This document shows positions 32,390 through 41,301 of a DNA stretch of 58,990 bases, one piece after another (position 1 is the first letter of the stretch; the number at the start of each line of letters is the position of its first letter). The notes beneath the pieces were generated by a model. It ran no database searches and was not told where the DNA came from. It saw only the letters and a program-made list of their open reading frames with translations. Source of the DNA: CAYVAP01 sp964343195 (GTDB taxonomy: Bacteria > Bacteroidota > Bacteroidia > J057); assembly GCA_964343195.1 (NCBI GenBank), contig CAYFIR010000023.1, positions 1 through 58,990 on the forward strand, written 5' to 3'. The position numbers and the translations under genes were made by a program.

Positions 32390-34891
32390 TTATTGCCACA
32401 TAATGGTTTTGTACAGGACATCCCCATGGCTCGAAATCCTCAGGTGGTAGACGCCCGGCAGGTGATCTGCAAGGGGATTCAGCAGCATTCGCCCTTGTCC
32501 GACCTTGCGTTGAAAAATCGGAAGCTCCTTGCCGTGAATGTCAAAAAGTGCCAATTGAACCTCTTCCCTGGTGGGCACCTCTACATAGACCAGGTCTTTT
32601 GCCGGGTTAGGAAAAACCCGAATGGTATTTTCTATGTCCCGAAGAGGCTCTTCCACGGAGGTAATGAAGCGATCGGGCAAAAAACCAGGAGCACAAACCG
32701 ACGAGTCATCTGCCACAGCCTCTTTGTTGGACAGATCCCAGTACCGAATGTGAGTTGCCAGTACCCTGCCCTCAGGTACGACCAGGTCAAACAGATCACT
32801 CGCCTCACCTGGGTAAACCCGGGCCGACATGACCGCCAGGTTATCGACAAATACTTCCAGAGTTGAATGGTCCAGGAATACCCGAACCCTGATGGTATCG
32901 CCGAAGGTATAGGGGGCAAAGCGGTTGTTTTCCAGCGTATTAAAAGGAGAGCTTAGCCGTCGGTCTATCCCCAGTCTTTCCTGTTCCAAATCAAAGGTGA
33001 TAGAAGTAAGCTCACTGGCAGCAGCATTTTTGAATACCTGGATGGAAAAGATGGAGTTTTCCTCTGGCACCAGTTCCAGTTCCAGTTCGGACTGAGTTCC
33101 CGTAAATTCCGGGAGGTTGAAGTTGGAATTGGGCAGAAACTCCCGATTCTGAATCTCTACCCCGTTTTGCCGCAAACGGCAGAGATGAGGATGAGGGTAA
33201 TGTCCTATGGTGGTATCTTCCAGGAGTCTCGTTACGCGAGGTAGGCTGAAGGTCTGACGCCAGCCTGCCGCGATCTGATCCCCCACATCCCGGTCTTCGG
33301 GAATGATGCCTATATAAACCAGGTCTCCGTTTTCATCGTTGCCAAAGGCAGGTGCCAGCAGGTGCTTGCTGAGGTGAACCAGTGATTTGGGTTCTTCATG
33401 ATAGGGAACAAACTCGGATCCGTCGCCGTCCCAGCTCCCGATCCAGTACAAGGCTTCGGCCGACTTTCCGTCAAAAACAGGCGTAACCGTTAGCAGATAG
33501 TCGTCCTCATTAAGTTTAAGGAAGCCGGCCATTTCCCAGAAGTATCCCGTATCATCAACATCGGAGCGCTGGTACAAAGGTCGAATGTTGATCCAGTTGA
33601 CCAGATTTGTTGACTTGTAGGTAAATAGCAGTCCGCCGTTGTTTCCTGCACGCCCCGATCCTACAATCATAAAGTAGGTACTGTCCTCCTTCCAGACATA
33701 AGGATCCCGAAAATCCAGATTGGCGATAGCCGTGGGGGGACGGGGAATAACAGGGTTATTGGGATCTCGTTCCCACTCAATTAGGCTGCTATCAGTCGGA
33801 CGGGCCAGCCCCATCCCGGCAAACTGCCCGTTGACTCCTGTGTAGGCAATGATGGGCTCTTCGTTGTCATCAAAGAAGGTAGTTCCCGACCATACCCCAA
33901 AGTCGGCAAATCCCTCAATGGGCCAGAGGGCCATTTTTTCCTCTTTCCACTCTACCAGATCGGGGCTCGTGAAGTGCCCCCAATGCATGAAGTGCAATGA
34001 GGGTGCGTTGGGGTTTTTTTGAAAAAACAGGTGGTAGGTGCTGTCAAAGTAGGTAAAGCCATAGGCTTCATTGGCCCAGGTGGTATTGGGCATGGGGTGA
34101 TATCGGGGACGAAGGTGATCATCGGGATGGCGAACATCTGGATCGACAATCAGGTCAGGCTCCTGCCCACTGATGAGCTGGGCCCGGGAGGTGATAAAGC
34201 TTTGTGACAGGGAGGTGTTGTAGATACTGAGTTCGTCCAGCGCTCCATTTGCAACAGTTAGTAAAAATCCTGCATAGGAGGTCGTTTCTTCACTCCGTCC
34301 CAGATAGAGGCGAGAGTTGGACAGGCTGATGGCACTGTGGCTATTGAGGGCCTGAGTTTTAGAAAGGTTGCCGTCTATGTAGATTTTGGCTTCTCCAGAA
34401 GTCAGATCAGCCTCGGCCACAATATGATGCCATTCGTAGCGGGATAGCTGGTCCACACTGCGTACCGAGTAGAACCGATTATCTCCATAGAATTCAAAGA
34501 TGACATTGCCATAAGAAGAAATTTTGAGTGAGAACCCCGCCTGACTTGTCTGTTGGCTAATGATTCCCACAGGCTGCTCATTGAAACATTCAGTGGCATA
34601 ATAGGCCTCAATGGCCATCTGATCGGTGATGCCGGTCAAATTGAGACCAGTAGTCGTCGCCCAGGTGGAGTATCCATCCAGCCTTAGTGCCTCGCCATTG
34701 ACGGCAGGAATGCGTTCAGGACGATCAAAATGATTCTCTATATCCAGCGTAGATCCAGATATGATTTCGGTGGTTTCGGTGCTGTCGGCGTCCTGGTCAA
34801 AGGTCACCTGAAAAACAGGATTTTGGGCAAATCCTACTCCTGGTAGTACCAGAAAAATCAAGAGGAAGATCAGAAGGTAGTAGTAGCGCAT
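32390..34891 (-). CDS. T9SS-secreted LamG-GH32 protein with variant active-site motif
   Basis: About 833 residues from the Met at 34891, which begins a signal peptide (LLIFLLIFLVLPGVGFAQ). Domains: LamG-like concanavalin fold about 40-235 (WHHIVAEADLTSGEAKIYID; LDELSIYNTSL), GH32 propeller about 260-590, GH32 C-terminal sandwich (RVRVFLDHSTLEVFVDN), and a T9SS sorting domain (IRVFPNPAKDLVYVEVP to the end). The nucleophile motif is changed from W-x-N-D-P-N-G to W272-A-N-E275-A-Y-G, so Glu replaces Asp. Asp396 in FRDPYVW is kept and Glu453 sits in WEMAGFL (usually E-C). It may have altered activity, or be mainly a binding/targeting protein. It sits between the two DUF4960-type genes in the fructan locus. 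Confidence 0.88.
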   Translation of the reverse strand: MRYYYLLIFLLIFLVLPGVGFAQNPVFQVTFDQDADSTETTEIISGSTLDIENHFDRPERIPAVNGEALRLDGYSTWATTTGLNLTGITDQMAIEAYYATECFNEQPVGIISQQTSQAGFSLKISSYGNVIFEFYGDNRFYSVRSVDQLSRYEWHHIVAEADLTSGEAKIYIDGNLSKTQALNSHSAISLSNSRLYLGRSEETTSYAGFLLTVANGALDELSIYNTSLSQSFITSRAQLISGQEPDLIVDPDVRHPDDHLRPRYHPMPNTTWANEAYGFTYFDSTYHLFFQKNPNAPSLHFMHWGHFTSPDLVEWKEEKMALWPIEGFADFGVWSGTTFFDDNEEPIIAYTGVNGQFAGMGLARPTDSSLIEWERDPNNPVIPRPPTAIANLDFRDPYVWKEDSTYFMIVGSGRAGNNGGLLFTYKSTNLVNWINIRPLYQRSDVDDTGYFWEMAGFLKLNEDDYLLTVTPVFDGKSAEALYWIGSWDGDGSEFVPYHEEPKSLVHLSKHLLAPAFGNDENGDLVYIGIIPEDRDVGDQIAAGWRQTFSLPRVTRLLEDTTIGHYPHPHLCRLRQNGVEIQNREFLPNSNFNLPEFTGTQSELELELVPEENSIFSIQVFKNAAASELTSITFDLEQERLGIDRRLSSPFNTLENNRFAPYTFGDTIRVRVFLDHSTLEVFVDNLAVMSARVYPGEASDLFDLVVPEGRVLATHIRYWDLSNKEAVADDSSVCAPGFLPDRFITSVEEPLRDIENTIRVFPNPAKDLVYVEVPTREEVQLALFDIHGKELPIFQRKVGQGRMLLNPLADHLPGVYHLRISSHGDVLYKTIMWQ

Positions 34892-34978
34892 GGTATTTGG
34901 GTTTGAGAAGAAAGGGCGAGGTTCACTGAGCAGATCCCCCCGCCCCTGATCATTCATTCAGTGTGTTTGCAGCGTTGA

Positions 34979-36283
34979 TTACTCAACTCCGAAGTAGCTG
35001 AATACATTGGCAGTGATGCCCTCTACGTTGCTGCGCCATGCGTTGGTGCGGCCATCGTTGTGGTACCACTCATAAGCACCAGGAGCAATCACAAAGGCAC
35101 GGCCCTGGTAGTCTCCATCAGCATTGAATTCTACTACGGTGAAGAACTCCACACCATTGGCTACAGGATCCCACTCAAAAGAGCCACGTACCACAGAGTT
35201 GGTCTGAGCTTCGAAGTAGGCTTTGAGCGCATCTACATCGTCGTCGTTGTTGTAAACGCCGTCGCCGTTGGTATCGCGGTCATCGCTATCGTTCTCACCG
35301 TCACCATCGGAGTCATAGGCTCCCAGTCCACCGTCACCGTTGTCGTCGAACTCGGCAATTACACCAGGGATGTTTAGGACAAACCAGAAGAATCCGTTGT
35401 CGCGCTTGGAACCACCGTCGATCAGCATGATGGCATCATAGGTTACGCCATCAAAGGTCACTTCCTTGGTATTCAGGTCGCTAAATGCAGGATGGCTTCC
35501 ATTCTGACCGCCGTCGTACATGTCATTCAGCTGATAACCCAATCCCCAGTCGTCAGGGTTCTGGTTAAATCCAGGGTCATCATAATCCATGTTGGCACCG
35601 CCGTCAGTTGGACCCCAGTCAGCGCCCAGGCGCCCGAGGTTCACCAGGTACTGGCTGGCATGCTTGGTCAGCAGCAGGTCACCACCAGCCTTGTAGTAAT
35701 CGTTGATGATTGACATGGCATTGCCAGTAGCACTGGCAGGCAGCTCACGATTTTCCCCTACGTAGTGGAACCAAAGCACCTCTGCAGTTTCGATGTCTTC
35801 AGCAGTCAGATCAGCCAGGTTGAAGTAACCAGCCTTCTCCTTGTACTCTTCCATAGCCCACATGTAGGCGTCCTTGATCTCCGGGTTGGAGAGGTCTTCA
35901 ATACTAGGAGCGTCTCCTACCAGTGCTACACGCAGCGGGTTGGGACCCTCAACGACAGTTACGGAGTAGGTCTCACTGGCATCTTCGTTGGTTACGGTGA
36001 AGGTAACAGAACCTCCACTGTAGTCGATTCCTGAAGCAGGATCGGGAGAAATGCTGGCACCTGTAGGCAGAGTCACGGATCCAATCAGGTTGGATACATC
36101 TGTCCCAAAGGGTACCTCGACCGTAATGTTGGTTCCGTCGATTACTCCGATCGCCTGCACGGGATCAGTAATCTGAAACAGAACGATGCTTGTGTCGGGA
36201 GCCATAGGCTCTTCTCGATCACATCCCATTAGCAGCAATGAAGCTACCAGGGCAAAAAATCCGATTTTAAGAATGCTTTTCAT
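34979..36283 (-). CDS. DUF4960-like surface lipoprotein with calcium-loop insertion
   Basis: 434 residues. Signal peptide with lipobox LLLMGC (Cys21) followed by acidic residues DREEP, typical of surface-exposed Bacteroidota lipoproteins. N-terminal Ig-like domain (about 30-112: VIDGTNITVEVPFGTDVSNL, FTVTNEDASETYSVTV), then a DUF4960-like domain (about 115-434: RVALVGDAPSIEDLSNPEIK, VLWFHYVGENRELPASATGN, YYKAGGDLLLTKHASQYLVN). Inside it, residues 312-350 (EFDDNGDGG..YDSDGDGENDSDD.DTNGDG) are a chain of Asp/Asn/Gly loops like thrombospondin type-3 calcium repeats. Position after SusD matches the surface glycan-binding protein of fructan loci. The family link is from memory of Bacteroides loci; ligand is inferred. 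Confidence 0.85.
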   Translation of the reverse strand: MKSILKIGFFALVASLLLMGCDREEPMAPDTSIVLFQITDPVQAIGVIDGTNITVEVPFGTDVSNLIGSVTLPTGASISPDPASGIDYSGGSVTFTVTNEDASETYSVTVVEGPNPLRVALVGDAPSIEDLSNPEIKDAYMWAMEEYKEKAGYFNLADLTAEDIETAEVLWFHYVGENRELPASATGNAMSIINDYYKAGGDLLLTKHASQYLVNLGRLGADWGPTDGGANMDYDDPGFNQNPDDWGLGYQLNDMYDGGQNGSHPAFSDLNTKEVTFDGVTYDAIMLIDGGSKRDNGFFWFVLNIPGVIAEFDDNGDGGLGAYDSDGDGENDSDDRDTNGDGVYNNDDDVDALKAYFEAQTNSVVRGSFEWDPVANGVEFFTVVEFNADGDYQGRAFVIAPGAYEWYHNDGRTNAWRSNVEGITANVFSYFGVE

Positions 36284-36308
36284 AATGAATAACTAATAAG
36301 TGTTGGAG

Positions 36309-37970
36309 TTAGTAGTTAGGATTCTGAGAATACAGGTCTGGAGCAAGGTCTATTTCACCTTGCGGGATCGGTAAGTATTCATTCTTACCGGCCGAGAAGG
36401 ATACTCCCTGGAGGTACTCAACCACCTGGGATTCAGTAGCGAAGTAGTTGTTCATTGTTTGAGCCAGGATGTCCCAACGCTGCAGGTCATAGAAGCGATG
36501 GCCTTCCATAGCCAGCTCCAGGCGACGCTCAAAGCGTACTGCCTGACGAGCATAGTCCTGGGTCCATCCAGCGGATGGGTATAGGCTGATGTTATAATTG
36601 GCCGCATCGGTTGACCCATCCAGGGTCTTGACATACTGGCTGTTCATGGCACGCTCGCGAACCTGGTTGATCAACTCACGGGCCTGGTCCAGATTCTGAT
36701 TGGTCTCGATGAGGGCTTCTGCCTCCCATAGCAATACTTCTGCATAGCGTACGATACACCAGTTGAGGCCTGAAGCTGCCCATGGAAAACTGTTGTGGAC
36801 GTTGGGATCGTCGGGGGCTACCACATGCTTTTTGGATGAATATCCCGGATAATCCTCGCTTCTGATCCAGGCCTCATCATAGATTGCAGTCCCTTTCCAG
36901 GGAATTCCAACCCGCCCAAAGGTGAAGTCCACCCTAGGATCAAGCGGTCCGCTGAATGAGCCGGTTACCGTCTGATCGTTGAAGCTATCGAAGAGCGGTA
37001 GTCCGTCATTGTCCACTCTAAATGAGTTGACCAGATTCTGACTACCGTGGTAAAAGTCGTCACCATTGGCATAGGCACCATTGTCTATACCAGGTCCCAG
37101 GGTCACGTTGAGCAGGTTGCTCCAGTCGTGATTGGCAAAGATATTGGCGGTAGAGTACTGGATGGTCCAGACCGCTTCAGCACCATTTTCAAACTCCAGC
37201 TCAGCGAGCTGCTGAAAATCGTCCAGCAGGGCAAAAGGACCTGAACGGATAAACTCGGTCTGGGTCAGCACCTTATCCCACTCACTCGTGTAGATGTAGG
37301 TTTTGGCCAGCATGGCCGCAGCGGCATATTTGTTCACACGTCCTACTTCCTCCTGGGAAGCCGGCAGGCCGTCAAAAGCAGCCTGAAAGTCGGCTTCGAT
37401 CAGTCCCCATAGCTCCTCCGAAGAGTACTCGGTGTTGGGGGCAGCAGTTGGGTCGGTGTCTTCCAGCAGGTAAGGAATCTGTCCAAAGTTCCGCTTCAGG
37501 TCGAGGTGAAAATAGCCACGGAGCAGACGCATCTCGGCGATCCTCACCTCCTTCGGATAGGAAGCATCCTCCAGATTCTGAATCTCACGGATGGCGAGGT
37601 TACAGCGAGCGATCGCAAACAGGTTGTTGCGCCACTTCTGGAACACAGCGTAATTGGTCGGATCCATGGTAAAGGTCTCCAACTGATGGATATCAGTCCG
37701 GTCTGCGATACCGCCCCCTCCTTTGTAGGAATCATCACTCATCACGTCGATGATCCAGTTGGAGGCTGGTCCTGCAAAGGATTCTCCATTTCCCAAAAAG
37801 TGGGCCGTCAGTCCCTGATAAGCCGCGACTACCAGTTTGTCCACGGTCTCAGCACTGGAAACACCCTCGGCGAGCTCGGCCTTGGGAGAGGCCTCCAGCA
37901 CCTGCTTTTCGCAGGAGGTATTGATCAGAATCACGCTTAGTGCCGCGATCCATAGTCCTATATACTTCAT
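36309..37970 (-). CDS. susD: SusD/RagB-family glycan-binding lipoprotein
   Basis: About 553 residues from the Met at 37970, with signal peptide and lipobox (ALSVILINTSCEKQVLEASP, Cys20). SusD landmarks are present: the N-terminal TPR-helical part (LWGLIEADFQAAFDGLPASQ; KYAAAAMLAKTYIYTSEWDK), the RDLARELIN-type helix NLDQARELINQVRERAMNSQ, and the C-terminal RFERRLELAMEGHRFYDLQR and YLPIPQGEIDLAPDLYSQNP. SusD caps the SusC channel at the cell surface and hands oligosaccharides to it. The gene follows susC by about 50 bases and precedes the DUF4960-like lipoprotein, so it is one operon. Fructan specificity is inferred from GH32 and sensor neighbours. Confidence 0.95.
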   Translation of the reverse strand: MKYIGLWIAALSVILINTSCEKQVLEASPKAELAEGVSSAETVDKLVVAAYQGLTAHFLGNGESFAGPASNWIIDVMSDDSYKGGGGIADRTDIHQLETFTMDPTNYAVFQKWRNNLFAIARCNLAIREIQNLEDASYPKEVRIAEMRLLRGYFHLDLKRNFGQIPYLLEDTDPTAAPNTEYSSEELWGLIEADFQAAFDGLPASQEEVGRVNKYAAAAMLAKTYIYTSEWDKVLTQTEFIRSGPFALLDDFQQLAELEFENGAEAVWTIQYSTANIFANHDWSNLLNVTLGPGIDNGAYANGDDFYHGSQNLVNSFRVDNDGLPLFDSFNDQTVTGSFSGPLDPRVDFTFGRVGIPWKGTAIYDEAWIRSEDYPGYSSKKHVVAPDDPNVHNSFPWAASGLNWCIVRYAEVLLWEAEALIETNQNLDQARELINQVRERAMNSQYVKTLDGSTDAANYNISLYPSAGWTQDYARQAVRFERRLELAMEGHRFYDLQRWDILAQTMNNYFATESQVVEYLQGVSFSAGKNEYLPIPQGEIDLAPDLYSQNPNY

Positions 37971-38021
37971 TGTTGTAGTCATTTTGATGAATTGTGGAAT
38001 CATTCCTTGGTTACCGCTTGA

Positions 38022-41000
38022 TTACAAGTTGAAGTTGATTCCCAGGATGTAGATGCGAGGTAGAGGGTACACTCCTCGGTCAATGCCGGGGAAGTTCTGG
38101 TTGCCCGCGAAGGGAACCTCAGGGTCAATACCGGAATAGTTGGTCAGGGTGAAAACATTCTGAGCCTCAGCATACAGGCGCACATTGTAGTCCCCGACCA
38201 GGGTGGTAGGCAGGTCGTATGCCAGTCGGATAGAGCGTAAGCGGAGGAAGTCAGCGTCCTCTACGAAGTAGGAAGAGGCCCGATTTTCATTGTTGGCATT
38301 GCTCAGGGTAGGTGCTGGAATATCAGAATCGGGATTCTCAGGACTCCAGGCATTCAACAGGCGGGTGCTGCGGTTGAAGTTGCCATTCTGGGCAAAGTCC
38401 ATGTACCACTTCACCTCGTTATATACCTGCTGGCCAAAGGCTCCGTACAGGGCTGCCGACAGTGAGAAGTTGCGGTAACTGGCTACCAGGTTAAATCCAT
38501 AGCTCAGAGTTGGGTAGGGGTCGCCAAGGTAGGTTCGGTCCTCGTCATTGATGACGCTGTCACCATTGATGTCCTGGTACCGGATGCGCCCTACGCCTTT
38601 TCCAGTCTGGTCTGCGTGAGCTTCAACTTCGGCTTCATTCTGAAAAATGCCGTCGGCTACCCAGCCATAGAATACCCCGATGGGCTGCCCCACGGTAATT
38701 CGGGTAGGTCCGTCTCCTCCACCCAGGTAAAGTTCTCCTTCATAGCCTTCATTGGCGATGATCGCGGGGATGTCCACGACTTCATTGGCGAAGTAAGTGA
38801 TCTGCCCTCCCAGGTCCAGGCCAAATCCATTGCTGGAAGTGAAGCGGTAGTTGATCCCCAGGTCAACTCCCTGGTTGGCAACAGTAGCCGCATTCACAAA
38901 AGGAAAATCTCCTTCTCCTACTGCTGCAATCTGAGGGGCAGGAAGCAGGATGTCACGGGTTGTTTTGGTATAGTAATCAAACACGACATCGAGGCTTCCA
39001 CCGGCCAAGGTCAGGTCAAATCCGATGTTGGTCTGTGCGGTGGTCTCCCAGCGCAGGTTGGGGTTACCCCGGCGAATAACCCGGAATCCCTGCACTACGC
39101 CAGAGTTGGTGCCAAAAATATCATAATCCCCGTGGTTGGGGTCAGGCCCCAGAGTAGAAAGGATGGCGAATGAAGAAGCACTCTGATTGCCCTGCTGGCC
39201 ATAGCTGGCCCGTATCTTCAGGCTGGAGCCACTCTTGAACAACCCTTTCATGAAGTCTTCCTCTGATAGCCACCATCCGATGGAGGCTGCTGGGAAAAGG
39301 CCATTGTCGCGGAAGCGCGAGGTCTTGTCATAGCGTACAGTTGCGGACAGGATGTACTTACTGGCAAAGGAATAGTCGGCACGGCCAAAGTAGGAGAAGA
39401 GGCCCCACTCGTCGCCACCGCCCGCATTGGTCTGGTCACCGGCACCTGCTGAGAGATAGGTAAAGTCAGGATCTTCGATCAGGAAGTCGTTTCGTGCGGC
39501 AGAGATGAAAGAAAAATCATACTCTACTGACTCCATGCCGCCCATAACAGAGAAGTTATGATCGCCCGCTTCATACCCGTATTGCAGGGTATTGGTGAAG
39601 GTCCGCGTAAACCCACGCCCAAAGGCATTGGTCAGAAGGTTGTTTTGAATATCAAAGTCTCCCTCTGAAAAAGCTGCCTGGAAACGGATGTCGTAAAAGT
39701 TGGAATAGTCCACGCCAAAGCTGGTCTTGAAATCCAGGCGATGGCGCTCAGAAAGGGCATCAAACATGCCCAACAGATTTGCCTGCACGTAGGCATTACC
39801 AAATATGCGCCAGCTATCGGTGGTGTTGTTCTGGTTTTTGTCCAGTACGCTCACCATGTTTCGCACGTCGGGTAGACCACCGATTTTCCCGGCATAGTTC
39901 CCCTCAAAGTCAAATACAGGAAGAGCAGGATGCTGACGGATTACATCCAGCGGGATTCCATCCTGTCCCTGCTGACTGCCGATCTGCACCTCTTCGCTAT
40001 AGGCGATGGACATGTTTTCACCGATGGTGATCCAGTCATTCAGGTGCAACTGCGAATTGAAGCGACCGGTGATGCGGTCGTAGTGCGTTTCCTTGATCAG
40101 GCCATCCTGGTCGTAATAGGACACCCCAAACATGTAGTTCCCACGCTTGGAACCATTTGACACATTGAGGTAATGCTGCTGCTGTAGTGCATTTTGATAA
40201 ACCTCATCGTACCAGTCTGTCCCTTCCTCTGTGATCTGATAGATCTGTTTCCCATTGGGAATCAGGAAAGGGTTGGTATTCAGTACAGGTTGAGCCCCAT
40301 TGCCATAAAGCGGATGCCGGGGAGTAAAACCGTCATTTTGGGCAGCCTGCCAATATACCTCTCCCCACTCGGTGGCATTTAGCAGGTCTATCTTCCGACC
40401 CAGGGTCTGCATGCTAAACTGCGCTCCTGCATCAACGTTCAGTACGCCCTCTTTTCCTTTCTTGGTCGTAATGATGATCACACCACCAGCAGAACGCGAA
40501 CCATAGATGGAGGCAGAAGCCGCATCCTTCAGGATCTGGATTGACTCTACATCATTGGGATTGATGTTATCGAGGCTTTCGACCGTGGGTACCCCATCAA
40601 TGACAATCAGGGGATTGTTATTGGTCAGGGTGGTTATCCCCCTGATCTTGATGCTCAGCCGTCCCCCTCCGGGCTGTCCATCCTGGGTAAGGGTCACCCC
40701 GGTAGCGTTTCCCTGCAGGGACTGGACAACGTTTGAGTAGGGGGTATTGTCGATGCTCTCCATGTCCACGATGGAAATGGCACCGGTAATGTCTGCTTTC
40801 TTTTGGGTAGAGTATCCGACTACGACCACCTCATCGAGGCTGGTGTTTTCAGAGACCATCTGAATCTCATAGGATTCTGCTCTAGAGATTGGCACCGTCT
40901 GCCGTTGATACCCCACGTAGGAAATGGTAAGAGTTCCTTCAGAGTTTACACTTAGGCGAAAGGCTCCCTCCCCATCTGAGAAAGCCCCATTGGTGGTACC

Positions 41001-41138
41001 GGTTTCCACTATTGTCGCGCCAGTGAGGGGTTCTCCTGAAGTGGCATCGACCACGCGGCCCGATACATCTACCTTCTGGGCCATGGAAATCCACGGTGCC
41101 AACAGGATGAGTACCAGTAGTTGTAGTTTTGCGTTCAT
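38022..41138 (-). CDS. susC: SusC/RagA-family TonB-linked outer-membrane transporter
   Basis: About 1038 residues from the Met at 41138 (MNAKLQLLVLILLAPWISMA signal). An N-terminal carboxypeptidase-regulatory-like domain comes first (VSGRVVDATSGEPLTGATIV to YVGYQRQTVPI), then the TonB box region (SLDEVVVVGYSTQKKADITG), the plug (IRGITTLTNNNPLIVIDGVP, with SIYGSRSAGGVIIITTKKGK), and a long 22-strand barrel ending in VYPLPRIYILGINFNL. It imports oligosaccharides with energy from TonB. Directly upstream of susD and downstream of the permease on the minus strand. The frame reaches 41180 but the extra residues are poor. A 160-base gap upstream (41139-41301) could hold its own promoter. Confidence 0.96.
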   Translation of the reverse strand: MNAKLQLLVLILLAPWISMAQKVDVSGRVVDATSGEPLTGATIVETGTTNGAFSDGEGAFRLSVNSEGTLTISYVGYQRQTVPISRAESYEIQMVSENTSLDEVVVVGYSTQKKADITGAISIVDMESIDNTPYSNVVQSLQGNATGVTLTQDGQPGGGRLSIKIRGITTLTNNNPLIVIDGVPTVESLDNINPNDVESIQILKDAASASIYGSRSAGGVIIITTKKGKEGVLNVDAGAQFSMQTLGRKIDLLNATEWGEVYWQAAQNDGFTPRHPLYGNGAQPVLNTNPFLIPNGKQIYQITEEGTDWYDEVYQNALQQQHYLNVSNGSKRGNYMFGVSYYDQDGLIKETHYDRITGRFNSQLHLNDWITIGENMSIAYSEEVQIGSQQGQDGIPLDVIRQHPALPVFDFEGNYAGKIGGLPDVRNMVSVLDKNQNNTTDSWRIFGNAYVQANLLGMFDALSERHRLDFKTSFGVDYSNFYDIRFQAAFSEGDFDIQNNLLTNAFGRGFTRTFTNTLQYGYEAGDHNFSVMGGMESVEYDFSFISAARNDFLIEDPDFTYLSAGAGDQTNAGGGDEWGLFSYFGRADYSFASKYILSATVRYDKTSRFRDNGLFPAASIGWWLSEEDFMKGLFKSGSSLKIRASYGQQGNQSASSFAILSTLGPDPNHGDYDIFGTNSGVVQGFRVIRRGNPNLRWETTAQTNIGFDLTLAGGSLDVVFDYYTKTTRDILLPAPQIAAVGEGDFPFVNAATVANQGVDLGINYRFTSSNGFGLDLGGQITYFANEVVDIPAIIANEGYEGELYLGGGDGPTRITVGQPIGVFYGWVADGIFQNEAEVEAHADQTGKGVGRIRYQDINGDSVINDEDRTYLGDPYPTLSYGFNLVASYRNFSLSAALYGAFGQQVYNEVKWYMDFAQNGNFNRSTRLLNAWSPENPDSDIPAPTLSNANNENRASSYFVEDADFLRLRSIRLAYDLPTTLVGDYNVRLYAEAQNVFTLTNYSGIDPEVPFAGNQNFPGIDRGVYPLPRIYILGINFNL

Positions 41139-41301
41139 AACAGTAACAGTCGTTGTTGTGGTATGGAAGAAGAGAGACATATCTCACCCACCCTTCTCCC
41201 GATTAAGAGAAATAGTATCGTCAGTCAGTATCTCATTTTAAGCTCACCAGTGGGTAAGCAGGAAGTCCGGGCCAGTTATTTCAGCCCCATCAATTCATGC
41301 A
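41139..41301 (-). promoter_or_regulatory. leader region between the permease gene and susC
   Basis: The permease gene ends at 41302 and susC begins at 41138 on the same strand, leaving about 160 non-coding bases. It could carry a second promoter or mRNA processing site. I see no clear -7/-33 boxes (TAnnTTTG/TTTG) or strong hairpin, so this entry only marks the space. Confidence 0.3.
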
